64,000 bases of DNA from an uncultured Roseobacter sp. (GTDB taxonomy: Bacteria > Pseudomonadota > Alphaproteobacteria > Rhodobacterales > Rhodobacteraceae), in NCBI RefSeq assembly GCF_947493125.1, contig NZ_CANLQB010000008.1:200749-264748 (forward strand). The letters are read 5' to 3'. The stretch's first letter is position 1; every line of letters begins with the position of its first letter. Below are positions 26,555-34,353 of this stretch, piece by piece. Under the pieces are notes generated by a model. It was given only the letters and a program-made list of their open reading frames with translations, searched no databases and had not been told where the DNA came from. The position numbers and the translations under genes are program-made.

Positions 26555-28189
26555 ATGGCGCGAACACCGTTCAGCACCTTTACCAAGAACCTTGCGATCA
26601 CCGATCTGCGCTGGATGCCGGAGGACGGGTTCTCGCCGCAGCGGTTGCGGATCGAGCTTTTGTCGGGGCTGACCGTGGCGCTGGCCCTCGTGCCCGAGGC
26701 AGTGGCTTTTGCCTTTGTGGCCGGGGTGCATCCGCTGGTGGGGCTTTATGCGGCGTTTCTGGTGGGATTGATCACCGCGCTGATCGGGGGGCGGCCCGGC
26801 ATGATCTCGGGCGCGACGGGGGCTCTGGCGGTGGTGATGGTGTCGCTGGTGGCGACCCATGGGGTGGAGTACCTCTTTGCGACCGTGGTGCTGATGGGGC
26901 TCTTGCAGGTCTTTGCGGGCGTGATGCAGTGGGGCAAGTTCATCCGGCTGGTGCCGCACCCTGTGATGCTGGGGTTCGTGAACGGGCTGGCGATCGTGAT
27001 TTTTCTGGCCCAGCTCGGTCAGTTCAAGGTGCCGGGCACGATGGAAAACACCGGCCATGGCATGGGCGGCGGCGAGTGGCTGTCGGGGCAGCCGCTTTTC
27101 CTGATGCTGGCGCTGGTCGCCGTGACCATGGCGATCATCTGGGTGATGCCGCGGATCACGCGGGTGATCCCCGCGCCGCTGGCGGGCATCGGGATTGTTG
27201 CGGGGATCGTGATCGTCTTTGGGCTTGAGGTGCCGCGGGTGGGGGATCTGGCCTCCATTCAGGGCGGGTTTCCGAGTCTGCATATTCCGATGGTGCCGCT
27301 CAATTGGGAGACCTTCGAGATCATTCTTCCTTATGCGGTGATCCTGGCCGCGATTGGCCTGATCGAGAGCCTGCTGACCCTGAACCTCGTGGGGGATATG
27401 ACCAACCAGCGGGGCGGCGCCAGCCAGGAGTGTATCGCGCAAGGCGTCGCCAATACGGTGACCGGCTTTTTCGGCGGTATGGGGGGCTGTGCGATGATCG
27501 GGCAGTCGATGATCAACGTGAAATCCGGCGGACGGACACGGGTGGCTGGCATCGCGGCGGCGGTGTTTCTGCTGCTGTTCATTCTGGTGGGGGCGCCGGT
27601 GATCGAGCTCATTCCGCTCGCGGCCCTTGTCGGGGTGATGTTCATGGTGGTGATCGGGACCTTTGCCTGGAACAGCCTGACGATCCTGCGCAAGGTGCCC
27701 TTTACGGATGCCTTCGTGATCCTGCTGGTGACGGTTGTCACGGTGATGGAAGACCTTGCGGTTGCGGTGGTGGTTGGTGTGATCGTGAGCGCGCTGGCCT
27801 ATGCGTGGAACAACGCGCGGCGCATCTACGCCACCACCCGCGAGTCGCACACAGAGAAGGGTGCGAAGGTCTATGAGATCCATGGGCCGCTGTTCTTCGG
27901 GTCCAGCGACGGGTTCATGGAGTTGTTCGATGTCGACAGCGACCCGGACTGCGTGATCGTCGATTTCGCGGAAAGCCGCGTGGTGGATCAGTCGGCCCTG
28001 CAGGCCATTGAGGCAATTGCCGCGAAGTATGAGGCTGCGGGCAAGACGCTGATGCTGCGGCATCTCAGCCGCGATTGTCATCGGCTGTTGAACAAGGCGG
28101 GACAGCTGATGGTGGATAGCGATGACGATCCCGATTATGCGCTTGCGGTGGACTATTCGGTGCGGACCGGCATGCTGGGCGGGCACTGA
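26555..28189 (+). CDS. SulP family anion transporter with STAS domain
   Basis: 544-residue inner-membrane carrier. The N-terminal SulP transport domain has the usual opening (LLSGLTVALALVPEAVAFAFVAG) and about 10-12 helices with GRPGMISGATGALAVVMVSLV and MGGCAMIGQSMINVKSGGRTR. The C-terminal STAS domain is at about 430-530 (GPLFFGSSDGFMELF, VIVDFAESRVVDQSALQAIE). Substrates of relatives include sulfate, bicarbonate and other anions; none can be assigned here. ATG 26555 is preferred over a TTG two codons upstream; TAGGA is nine bases upstream. It is monocistronic. Confidence 0.92.
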   Translation: MARTPFSTFTKNLAITDLRWMPEDGFSPQRLRIELLSGLTVALALVPEAVAFAFVAGVHPLVGLYAAFLVGLITALIGGRPGMISGATGALAVVMVSLVATHGVEYLFATVVLMGLLQVFAGVMQWGKFIRLVPHPVMLGFVNGLAIVIFLAQLGQFKVPGTMENTGHGMGGGEWLSGQPLFLMLALVAVTMAIIWVMPRITRVIPAPLAGIGIVAGIVIVFGLEVPRVGDLASIQGGFPSLHIPMVPLNWETFEIILPYAVILAAIGLIESLLTLNLVGDMTNQRGGASQECIAQGVANTVTGFFGGMGGCAMIGQSMINVKSGGRTRVAGIAAAVFLLLFILVGAPVIELIPLAALVGVMFMVVIGTFAWNSLTILRKVPFTDAFVILLVTVVTVMEDLAVAVVVGVIVSALAYAWNNARRIYATTRESHTEKGAKVYEIHGPLFFGSSDGFMELFDVDSDPDCVIVDFAESRVVDQSALQAIEAIAAKYEAAGKTLMLRHLSRDCHRLLNKAGQLMVDSDDDPDYALAVDYSVRTGMLGGH

Positions 28190-28237
28190 CGGTGGGCGCC
28201 GCTGTTGGCCTGCGGCCAAGGCGCCCCGCCCACCGTC
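28188..28237. terminator. Nested hairpin after the SulP gene
   Basis: GACGGTGGGCG (28188-28198) pairs perfectly with CGCCCACCGTC (28227-28237), and inside the loop TTGGCC-TGC-GGCCAA makes a second stem. It starts within the SulP stop codon. There is only a short T-run after it (CCGTTTCGG), so it may end or protect the transcript rather than terminate efficiently. Confidence 0.55.
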
Positions 28238-28286
28238 CCGTTTCGGCGCTCATTGCGGTCCGCTTCGTCGCTCCGGTGGAGCGACG

Positions 28287-29114
28287 CTAGTAAATCTTGA
28301 AGCTTGCGACAAAGGGCAGGTGGTCTGAGACGCTGCGCCGGAAGGCCTCGCGGCCCATGTCCATGGTCCAGTGCATCGGGAAGAGGCGCAGGCTGCCCTT
28401 GATATAATCCGTTGAGAAGTTGCGGCTGACGGCAAAGCCGTCAAGCAGATTGGCGCGGCCCTTCTCCAGGATATGCGAGAAGCGGTCCTGCAGATCCCAG
28501 GAGGAGACGAAGTCCATCACGTCGTCCCCACCCAGATAGTGGAAGTTCGACACGTCCTGCCCTGGGATCATGTTGAAGTCCCCCATCAGGAATATTGCGC
28601 GGCGCTTGAGCCCCGGGGTCTTGTGGATGTTGGTGATATGGGTGCCGATCACCTTGCATTGGCTGTCTCGCATCTTCTGTTCGTCGCGGTCGCGGCCTGA
28701 CTTGAGGTGCACGCCGATCACGATGGCCTTGAGCTTGGCGATCGCGATGTCGACGGCGAAGGCCTGGCGCCCCTTGCCGTAGTCGCCTTCGGAGCCTTCG
28801 ATGAAGCGGGGATTGGTCACCTCGATGCCCGGCTTGTGCAGAAATCCGATGTGAATGTTGCCGTGCTTTTGTGGCAGGATCGTATGGTTGTAGTCGACCC
28901 CGAAGCTGCGCAGCTTCTCCACCAGCGTTTCGATGTAGGTGACTGGCGAGACCTCGATCAGGGTCACGAACTCAGCGTCGAGCAGGGCGAGTCCCTCGGC
29001 CTGTTTTTCTGCCTTCCTGGAGCGGGCGGAGATCCCGATGGGGCGTCCGGGGCGGGTGAAGCCCGCGAGGTTCCAGACCGCGGCGCGAATAATGGAGTGA
29101 TTGAAATTGGTCAT
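28287..29114 (-). CDS. Endonuclease/exonuclease/phosphatase family protein
   Basis: 275 residues of the DNase I-like EEP fold. Catalytic motifs appear in order: TLIEVSPVTY (metal-binding Glu), IVIGVHLKSGRDRDE, IFLMGDFNMIPG (Asp-x-Asn) and the closing RSVSDHLPFVASF (Asp-His). There is no signal peptide, so it is probably cytosolic; substrate (nucleic acid, inositol phosphate or sphingolipid) is unknown. ATG 29114 starts MTNFNHSI; a GTG 15 codons upstream is less likely. It is convergent with the SulP gene. Confidence 0.85.
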   Translation of the reverse strand: MTNFNHSIIRAAVWNLAGFTRPGRPIGISARSRKAEKQAEGLALLDAEFVTLIEVSPVTYIETLVEKLRSFGVDYNHTILPQKHGNIHIGFLHKPGIEVTNPRFIEGSEGDYGKGRQAFAVDIAIAKLKAIVIGVHLKSGRDRDEQKMRDSQCKVIGTHITNIHKTPGLKRRAIFLMGDFNMIPGQDVSNFHYLGGDDVMDFVSSWDLQDRFSHILEKGRANLLDGFAVSRNFSTDYIKGSLRLFPMHWTMDMGREAFRRSVSDHLPFVASFKIY

Positions 29115-29214
29115 GCTGTCGTTCCCTAAACCGCAGAGACGCCGCAGGGCGCGGTGCACTGCATCAATGGGGGCAGCATAGCAAGAGGACGGACAGCTGT
29201 CGCGTTTGGCCGGT

Positions 29215-29817
29215 CTAGCCGGGGCGGACCAGTTCGAAAAGCTCGGTCACGCGGGCGTAGTCGTGATAGCCAAGGCGGCTGAGTGGCTGGAAGCTGCGCA
29301 CGTCAAAGCGGCCGTCGATGAGCGTGTCGTCGCGGATGTGCACGCCAATCACCTCGCCGAAAACGACGAAGTTGGTCTCGCCTGCGAGTTTCACGATCTG
29401 GGTCATGCGGCATTCGAGAGCGGCGGGGGCACCCTGGACCCGGGCGCAGTCGATGTCCTCGCATTCGACGGATGTGGCGCCGGCGACGGCAAACTCGTCC
29501 TCCTCTTTTCCCAGCGGCGCCGACGATGCGTTCATGACATCGCGCATCCCGTATTCGACGATATTGACGCAGAAGCTGCCGGTATCGCGGATGTTGGCCA
29601 CGGAATCCTTGGTATCGCCCCGGTCGGGTTTGCTGCTGGTGGAGGCGAACATGACCTGCGGCGGCACATAGGCGACGGCGTTGAAGAAGGAATAGGGCGC
29701 GAGGTTGTTGCGGCCTTGTGGATCGCGCGTGGAGATCCATCCGATGGGGCGCGGGCTGACGATGGCGTTGAAGGGGTTGTGCGGCAGGCCGTGGCCTTCG
29801 GACGGGCGGTAGAACAT
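29215..29817 (-). CDS. Flavin reductase family protein
   Basis: 200 residues of the flavin reductase-like, FMN-binding split-barrel family. The start MFYRPSEGHGLPHNPFNAIVSPRPIGWI and the FMN-contact segment PYSFFNAVAYVPPQVMFAST are typical of a widespread alphaproteobacterial group annotated as flavin reductases or putative oxidoreductases. AGGAG six bases before ATG 29817. Electron donor and partner oxygenase are unknown; no monooxygenase gene is adjacent. The divergent gene at 29905 is a GNAT acetyltransferase. Confidence 0.85.
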   Translation of the reverse strand: MFYRPSEGHGLPHNPFNAIVSPRPIGWISTRDPQGRNNLAPYSFFNAVAYVPPQVMFASTSSKPDRGDTKDSVANIRDTGSFCVNIVEYGMRDVMNASSAPLGKEEDEFAVAGATSVECEDIDCARVQGAPAALECRMTQIVKLAGETNFVVFGEVIGVHIRDDTLIDGRFDVRSFQPLSRLGYHDYARVTELFELVRPG

Positions 29818-29904
29818 GGCGGGCTCCTGAGCATTTGCAGCCGGTGTAACGCATGTGCTACGGGCGAGCCACCTGAAACCCAAGCCGGGGCTTTTTGCCT
29901 GCCG

Positions 29905-30411
29905 ATGTATAGACTTGCCGCAGAAACCCCGCAGGACGTGTATGAGGTCGAGGCGCTGTTCGATCTGTGCTTTGCGCCGGGGCGGGAGGCGCTGTCGTCC
30001 TACCGGTTGCGGGACGATGTGCCCCGCATTCGCAGGCTGAGCCTCGTGGCCCGTGACGCGGAGGACATTCTGGCGGGGGCCGTTCGGTTCTGGCCGGTGA
30101 CGGTGGCGGGGGCGGTGGCCTTGCTGCTGGGACCGATTGCGGTGCACCCTACGCGTCAAGGCGAGGGGCTGGCGGGTGAGTTGATCCGCGACGCTTTGGC
30201 TCGGGCGTCCGCGGAGGGCTGGGCGCGGGTCATGCTGGTCGGTGATGCACCCTATTACGGGCGGTTTGGGTTTGCGCGGCTTGAGGAGGTGGTGATGCCG
30301 CCGCCGACAAACCCCGAGCGTGTTCTCGGTCGCGCCCTGCGGGACGGCGCCTGGGATGGGGTGCGCGGGCAGGTGAACCGCTGGGAGGGAGAGCCGCTGC
30401 CCTCGGATTGA
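29905..30411 (+). CDS. GNAT family N-acetyltransferase
   Basis: 168 residues of the COG3153-type GNAT group. The acetyl-CoA motif is GPIAVHPTRQGEGLAGELIRDAL, followed by ARVMLVGDAPYYGRFGF, a strong signature of this group. Substrate unknown. No clear ribosome site precedes ATG 29905, and the longer open frame upstream is antisense to the flavin reductase, so translation may be leaderless or weak. Confidence 0.85.
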   Translation: MYRLAAETPQDVYEVEALFDLCFAPGREALSSYRLRDDVPRIRRLSLVARDAEDILAGAVRFWPVTVAGAVALLLGPIAVHPTRQGEGLAGELIRDALARASAEGWARVMLVGDAPYYGRFGFARLEEVVMPPPTNPERVLGRALRDGAWDGVRGQVNRWEGEPLPSD

Positions 30412-30453
30412 CATGGGTCGATCCGCCCCCATGTAAGTGTCAGGAGGGCCAGC

Positions 30454-31215
30454 ATGAGTGACATTACTTTGGTTGCGCCGGTCGATCTGGATGCGGAACT
30501 GGATCGCCTCGCGCAGCGATACTCCCGCGCCGGCAGCGGGGCGGTCGACCTGCTGAACGTGATCGGCGGCCGGGCCGAAGGCTTGCTGGACCGTTTGCCG
30601 CAACAAGCGCGCACGGGTCTACAGGAGGCCACCCGGAAGGCGCTTGAGCAGGCCATGAACGTGGCGCACGGCAGTCGCGGCGTGGTGCCGGACCAGAAGG
30701 GCTGGCTGAACACCGTTGTGGGCACCGCTATGGGGGCGGCGGGTGGTGCGGGTGGTTTGCCGGCCGCGCTTGCTGAGCTGCCGGTGACCACCACCTTGCT
30801 GCTGCGGATCATTCAGGGCGTCGCTGTCGAGTACGGCTTTGACCCCGCATCCGACAATGTTCAGTTCGACTGTATCGAGGTCTTTGCCGCTGCTGGCCCG
30901 CTGTCGCATGATGATGGTGCAGATCTGGGCTTTCTCTCCGCCCGGATGACGCTGACCGGTTCGGCGGTGCAGACCATCATCGCCCGGGTGGCGCCCAGGC
31001 TGGCGACGGTGCTGGGCCAGAAGCTGGCGGCGCAAGCCGTGCCCGTGCTGGGCGCGGTGGCCGGGGCGGCGACCAACTACGCCTATACGAGCTATTATCA
31101 GGAGATGGCGCATGTGCATTTTGGACTGCGCAAGCTCGCGATTGAGGCGGACGTGCCGGTTGAAGAGCTGGTCGCCCGGCTGCGGAGCCGTATCGCCTCG
31201 CGCGCGGTGACCTGA
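30454..31215 (+). CDS. EcsC family protein
   Basis: 253 residues with the EcsC domain: AVDLLNVIGGRAEGLLDRLP near the N-terminus, a Gly/Ala-rich central hydrophobic stretch (GTAMGAAGGAGGLPAALAEL), and LPVTTTLLLRIIQGVAVEYGFD. In Bacillus, EcsC belongs to the Ecs transporter locus, but the function of proteobacterial homologues is unknown. A strong ribosome site (AGGAGG six bases before ATG). A second hydrophobic region (LAAQAVPVLGAVAGAATNYAYTS) suggests membrane association. Confidence 0.85.
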   Translation: MSDITLVAPVDLDAELDRLAQRYSRAGSGAVDLLNVIGGRAEGLLDRLPQQARTGLQEATRKALEQAMNVAHGSRGVVPDQKGWLNTVVGTAMGAAGGAGGLPAALAELPVTTTLLLRIIQGVAVEYGFDPASDNVQFDCIEVFAAAGPLSHDDGADLGFLSARMTLTGSAVQTIIARVAPRLATVLGQKLAAQAVPVLGAVAGAATNYAYTSYYQEMAHVHFGLRKLAIEADVPVEELVARLRSRIASRAVT

Positions 31216-31348
31216 CGCGGGCTGCCTGTGCCGCGGAGGGGGGCGTCGTTAACCTTTGTATTCTGGGCAAATCGGTGCAACTGGGGCATACTTGGATCAT
31301 GAGACGGTGGTCCTGTTTCCGGATCGCACAAGGCATTGTGACTGAAGT

Positions 31349-31810
31349 ATGATTAAGCAACTGCCCATTTCATTGTCGGGCGCGGGCAAACGCGACGTGC
31401 GGACCCAGTTCGCCGCGCTGTGTTACCGGGTGCGCAAGACCAAGGTGCAGGTGCTGTTGATCACGTCTCGCGGCACGAAACGTTGGATCGTGCCGAAGGG
31501 CTGGCCGATGGACGGGCGCACCCCGGCGGAGTCGGCACTGCAGGAAGCCTGGGAGGAAGCGGGCGTGCGGGGCCACTCGGATGGGCGCTGCCTGGGGATT
31601 TTCTCCTTCAGCAAGGATGCCGATGATCTCGGTGAATTCCCGTGTCTGGCCATGGTCTATGCCATCGACGTGGACAGCCTCGCCGAGGATTATCCCGAAG
31701 CCGGTCAGCGCCAGCGCAAGTGGATGTCGCGGAAAAAGGCCGCCCGACTGGTCTCGGAGCCGGAACTGGCCCGGATTCTGCGCGATTTTGACCCAAGGCT
31801 CTCCCCTTAA
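31349..31810 (+). CDS. NUDIX hydrolase (DIPP-like)
   Basis: 153 residues. The Nudix box is present as a G-x5-E-x7-(A)E-x2-EE-x-G pattern within PMDGRTPAESALQEAWEEAG, preceded by RWIVPKGWP, an arrangement typical of diphosphoinositol-polyphosphate or diadenosine-polyphosphate hydrolases. Substrate undetermined. No Shine-Dalgarno-like sequence is evident before ATG 31349. It lies in a row of short plus-strand genes (EcsC, NUDIX, DUF1178, SDR). Confidence 0.87.
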   Translation: MIKQLPISLSGAGKRDVRTQFAALCYRVRKTKVQVLLITSRGTKRWIVPKGWPMDGRTPAESALQEAWEEAGVRGHSDGRCLGIFSFSKDADDLGEFPCLAMVYAIDVDSLAEDYPEAGQRQRKWMSRKKAARLVSEPELARILRDFDPRLSP

Positions 31811-31884
31811 CATTCTTGACGTATCTGGCGGCCTGCCCCATGTCATAAGGACTTGGTAACCGTTTCAGGAGTACACTCAGGGCC

Positions 31885-32319
31885 ATGATTCAATATGCGC
31901 TCAGATGTGATCAGGGGCATGACTTTGACAGCTGGTTTCAATCGGCGTCAGCCTTCGAGACGCTGAAGAACGCAGGTCACATGTCCTGTGCCATCTGTGG
32001 ATCGTCGGCGGTGGAGAAAGCGGTGATGTCGCCGCGTGTTGCGGTCCCTGCGAAGGCCGAGAAGGCCGAGACGACGGCGGCGCTGCGCAAACCCGAAACG
32101 GAAGGTGAGAAGGCCATAACCGCGTTGCGCCGGCATGTGGAGGCAAACTCCGACTATGTGGGCACGCGGTTTGCCGAAGAGGCACGGTCCATGCATCTGG
32201 GTGAAACGCCTGAGCGGGCCATCTATGGGGAGGCCAACGGGGCCGAAGCCCGAAAGCTGATCGAAGACGGTATCCCGGTGGCGCCTTTGCCGTTCCTGCC
32301 GAATCGCAAAGCGAACTGA
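31885..32319 (+). CDS. DUF1178 family protein
   Basis: 144 residues. It opens MIQYALRCDQGHDFDSWFQS and has a second pair of cysteines in MSCAICGSS (so Cys-x-x-Cys late in the first 40 residues), the DUF1178 signature, suggesting a small zinc ribbon. The C-terminal half ends with the conserved EARKLIEDGIPVAPLPFLP. Function is unknown; the family is common next to NUDIX or carbon-nitrogen hydrolase genes in alphaproteobacteria. Confidence 0.88.
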   Translation: MIQYALRCDQGHDFDSWFQSASAFETLKNAGHMSCAICGSSAVEKAVMSPRVAVPAKAEKAETTAALRKPETEGEKAITALRRHVEANSDYVGTRFAEEARSMHLGETPERAIYGEANGAEARKLIEDGIPVAPLPFLPNRKAN

Positions 32320-32324
32320 ACTCC

Positions 32325-32963
32325 ATGACAATTGTGATCACCGGCACCAGCCGCGGCATCGGGGCGGGTCTGGTTGCCGCCTATGAGGCGCGCGGAGAGC
32401 AGGTGATCGGCACCACCCGGGGGGGCGCCCATCCACTCGAGGTTGCGGACCCGGACAGCCATGCGGCTTTCGCGCAAAGCTTGGACGGCGCGCCGGTGGA
32501 TCTTCTTGTCTGCAACGCCGGTGTGTATCTCGACAAGGGAGAGATGCTGGAAGATGGCTATCCGCCCGCGCAATGGGCGCAGAGTTTTGCGGTGAACGTC
32601 ACCGGCGTCTTCCTGACGGTGCAGGCCTTGCTGCCGAACCTGCGGGCCGCGACAGCGGCGAAGATCGCGATCCTCTCCTCGCAGATGGCGTCTTCCGAGC
32701 GGGCGCCGGGGGGCAGCTATATCTATCGCGCATCAAAGGCAGCGGCGCTGAACCTGGGCCGAAACCTCGCCTCCGACCTGATGTCCGAAGGGATCGCCGT
32801 GGGGATCTATCACCCTGGCTGGGTCCAGACCGATATGGGGAGTTCTGCTGCTGAGATCACCGTTTCCGAGTCCGTTGCCGGGCTGATCGAGCGGTTTGAT
32901 GCGCTTGAACTGGCACGCACCGGTGCTTTCGAGACCTGGGATGGGCGACCCCACCCATACTGA
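32325..32963 (+). CDS. Short-chain dehydrogenase/reductase (C-factor-like)
   Basis: 212 residues with the SDR Rossmann fold: ITGTSRGIGAGLVAAY (cofactor loop), LVCNAGVYLD (NAG motif), and catalytic Ser...Tyr-x3-Lys in SSQMASSERAPGGSYIYRASKAA. The short length and IYHPGWVQTDMG fit the group related to the myxobacterial C-factor. Substrate unknown. It starts 5 bases after DUF1178, so the two are probably co-transcribed. Confidence 0.88.
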   Translation: MTIVITGTSRGIGAGLVAAYEARGEQVIGTTRGGAHPLEVADPDSHAAFAQSLDGAPVDLLVCNAGVYLDKGEMLEDGYPPAQWAQSFAVNVTGVFLTVQALLPNLRAATAAKIAILSSQMASSERAPGGSYIYRASKAAALNLGRNLASDLMSEGIAVGIYHPGWVQTDMGSSAAEITVSESVAGLIERFDALELARTGAFETWDGRPHPY

Positions 32964-33066
32964 CCTCCACGTGTGCTGGCGAGAGTTAGAGACGGCGGGC
33001 CCCCGGGTGCTTGTGGTTCCCGACGGCAGGGCGTAAACCCCCCGCGACGAAGGCGAGGGACGCAAA

Positions 33067-34305
33067 ATGCCTGTTCTGGTGATGAAATTCGGCGGCACGT
33101 CGGTGGCCACGCTCGACCGCATCCGGCGGGCTGCGAAACGGGTCGGTGTCGAGGTGGCCCGGGGCTACGATGTGATCGTGATCGTGTCGGCCATGTCAGG
33201 CAAGACCAACGAGTTGGTGGGCTGGGTCAACGAGACCTCGCCACTTTATGATGCGCGCGAGTACGATGCGGTTGTCTCCTCCGGCGAGAATGTGACGGCA
33301 GGGCTGATGGCGCTGACCTTGCAGGAAATGGACGTGCCAGCGCGGAGCTGGCAGGGGTGGCAGGTGCCGGTGCGGACGAGCTCGGCCCATTCTGCCGCGC
33401 GGATCGAGGAGATCCCGACCGACAACATCATGGCCAAATTCGGCGAAGGAATGCGCGTCGCCGTCGTGGCGGGCTTTCAGGGGGTCAGCGCCGAGGGCCG
33501 CACGACCACTTTGGGGCGTGGCGGATCGGACACCACCGCCGTGGCCTTTGCGGCGGCCTTCGGTGCAGACCGCTGCGATATCTATACGGATGTGGATGGT
33601 GTCTATACCACGGACCCGCGCGTGAGCCCCAAGGCGCGAAAGCTTGAGAAGATCGCTTTTGAAGAAATGCTGGAGCTGGCCTCTTTGGGGGCCAAGGTGC
33701 TGCAGACACGCTCTGTAGAATTGGCGATGCGCTATAAGGTAAAGCTGCGCGTGCTCAGCAGCTTTGACGAACAATCGGACAACGCCGGCACACTGGTCTG
33801 CGACGAGGAGGATATCATGGAAAGCAATGTGGTGGCGGGCGTGGCCTTTTCGCGCGACGAAGCGAAGATGACCCTTGTGAGCGTGGCTGACCGGCCCGGG
33901 ATTGCGGCAAGCATCTTCACCGCGCTCAGCGATGGTGGCGTCAACGTCGACATGATTGTGCAGAACATCTCGGAAGAAGGGCGGACGGATATGACCTGGT
34001 CCTGCCCGACAGATCAGGTTGTCCGGGCTCAGAAGGCCGTGGTGGAGGCCAAGGAGCAGGGTCTGATCAACTTCCATGAGGTGATCGCAGATACCGATGT
34101 GGCCAAGGTGTCGGTGGTCGGTATCGGCATGCGGTCTCACACCGGGGTCGCTGCAAAGATGTTCCAGGTGATGAGTGCCGAAGGGATCAACATCAAGGTG
34201 ATCACCACCTCGGAGATCAAGATTTCGGTTCTGATTGATCGGAAATACATGGAACTCGCCGTGCAGGCGCTGCATGATGCGTTCGAGCTGGAAAAAGCTG
34301 CCTGA
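33067..34305 (+). CDS. lysC: Aspartate kinase
   Basis: 412 residues, monofunctional aspartokinase that phosphorylates aspartate at the head of the lysine, threonine and methionine pathway. The kinase domain (1-about 250) has VMKFGGTSVATLDRI, GENVTAGLMAL and GRGGSDTTAVAFAAAFGADR; two ACT domains follow (TLVSVADRPGIAASIFTALS and VSVVGIGMRSHTGVAAKMFQ), implying feedback control by lysine and/or threonine. The 100-base leader before ATG 33067 is GC-rich with several possible stems, but I recognise no riboswitch. ptsP starts 48 bases downstream. Confidence 0.95.
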   Translation: MPVLVMKFGGTSVATLDRIRRAAKRVGVEVARGYDVIVIVSAMSGKTNELVGWVNETSPLYDAREYDAVVSSGENVTAGLMALTLQEMDVPARSWQGWQVPVRTSSAHSAARIEEIPTDNIMAKFGEGMRVAVVAGFQGVSAEGRTTTLGRGGSDTTAVAFAAAFGADRCDIYTDVDGVYTTDPRVSPKARKLEKIAFEEMLELASLGAKVLQTRSVELAMRYKVKLRVLSSFDEQSDNAGTLVCDEEDIMESNVVAGVAFSRDEAKMTLVSVADRPGIAASIFTALSDGGVNVDMIVQNISEEGRTDMTWSCPTDQVVRAQKAVVEAKEQGLINFHEVIADTDVAKVSVVGIGMRSHTGVAAKMFQVMSAEGINIKVITTSEIKISVLIDRKYMELAVQALHDAFELEKAA

Positions 34306-34353
34306 TCTGCAAGGCTCGCGGATCAGAGCCCTGAGAGGTGGAGGATCGCGCGC

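Noticed and set aside
32964..33066. Riboswitch in the lysC leader
   Set aside because: The leader is GC-rich with weak alternative stems, but I could match it to no known class, and lysine riboswitches are not typical of alphaproteobacteria.
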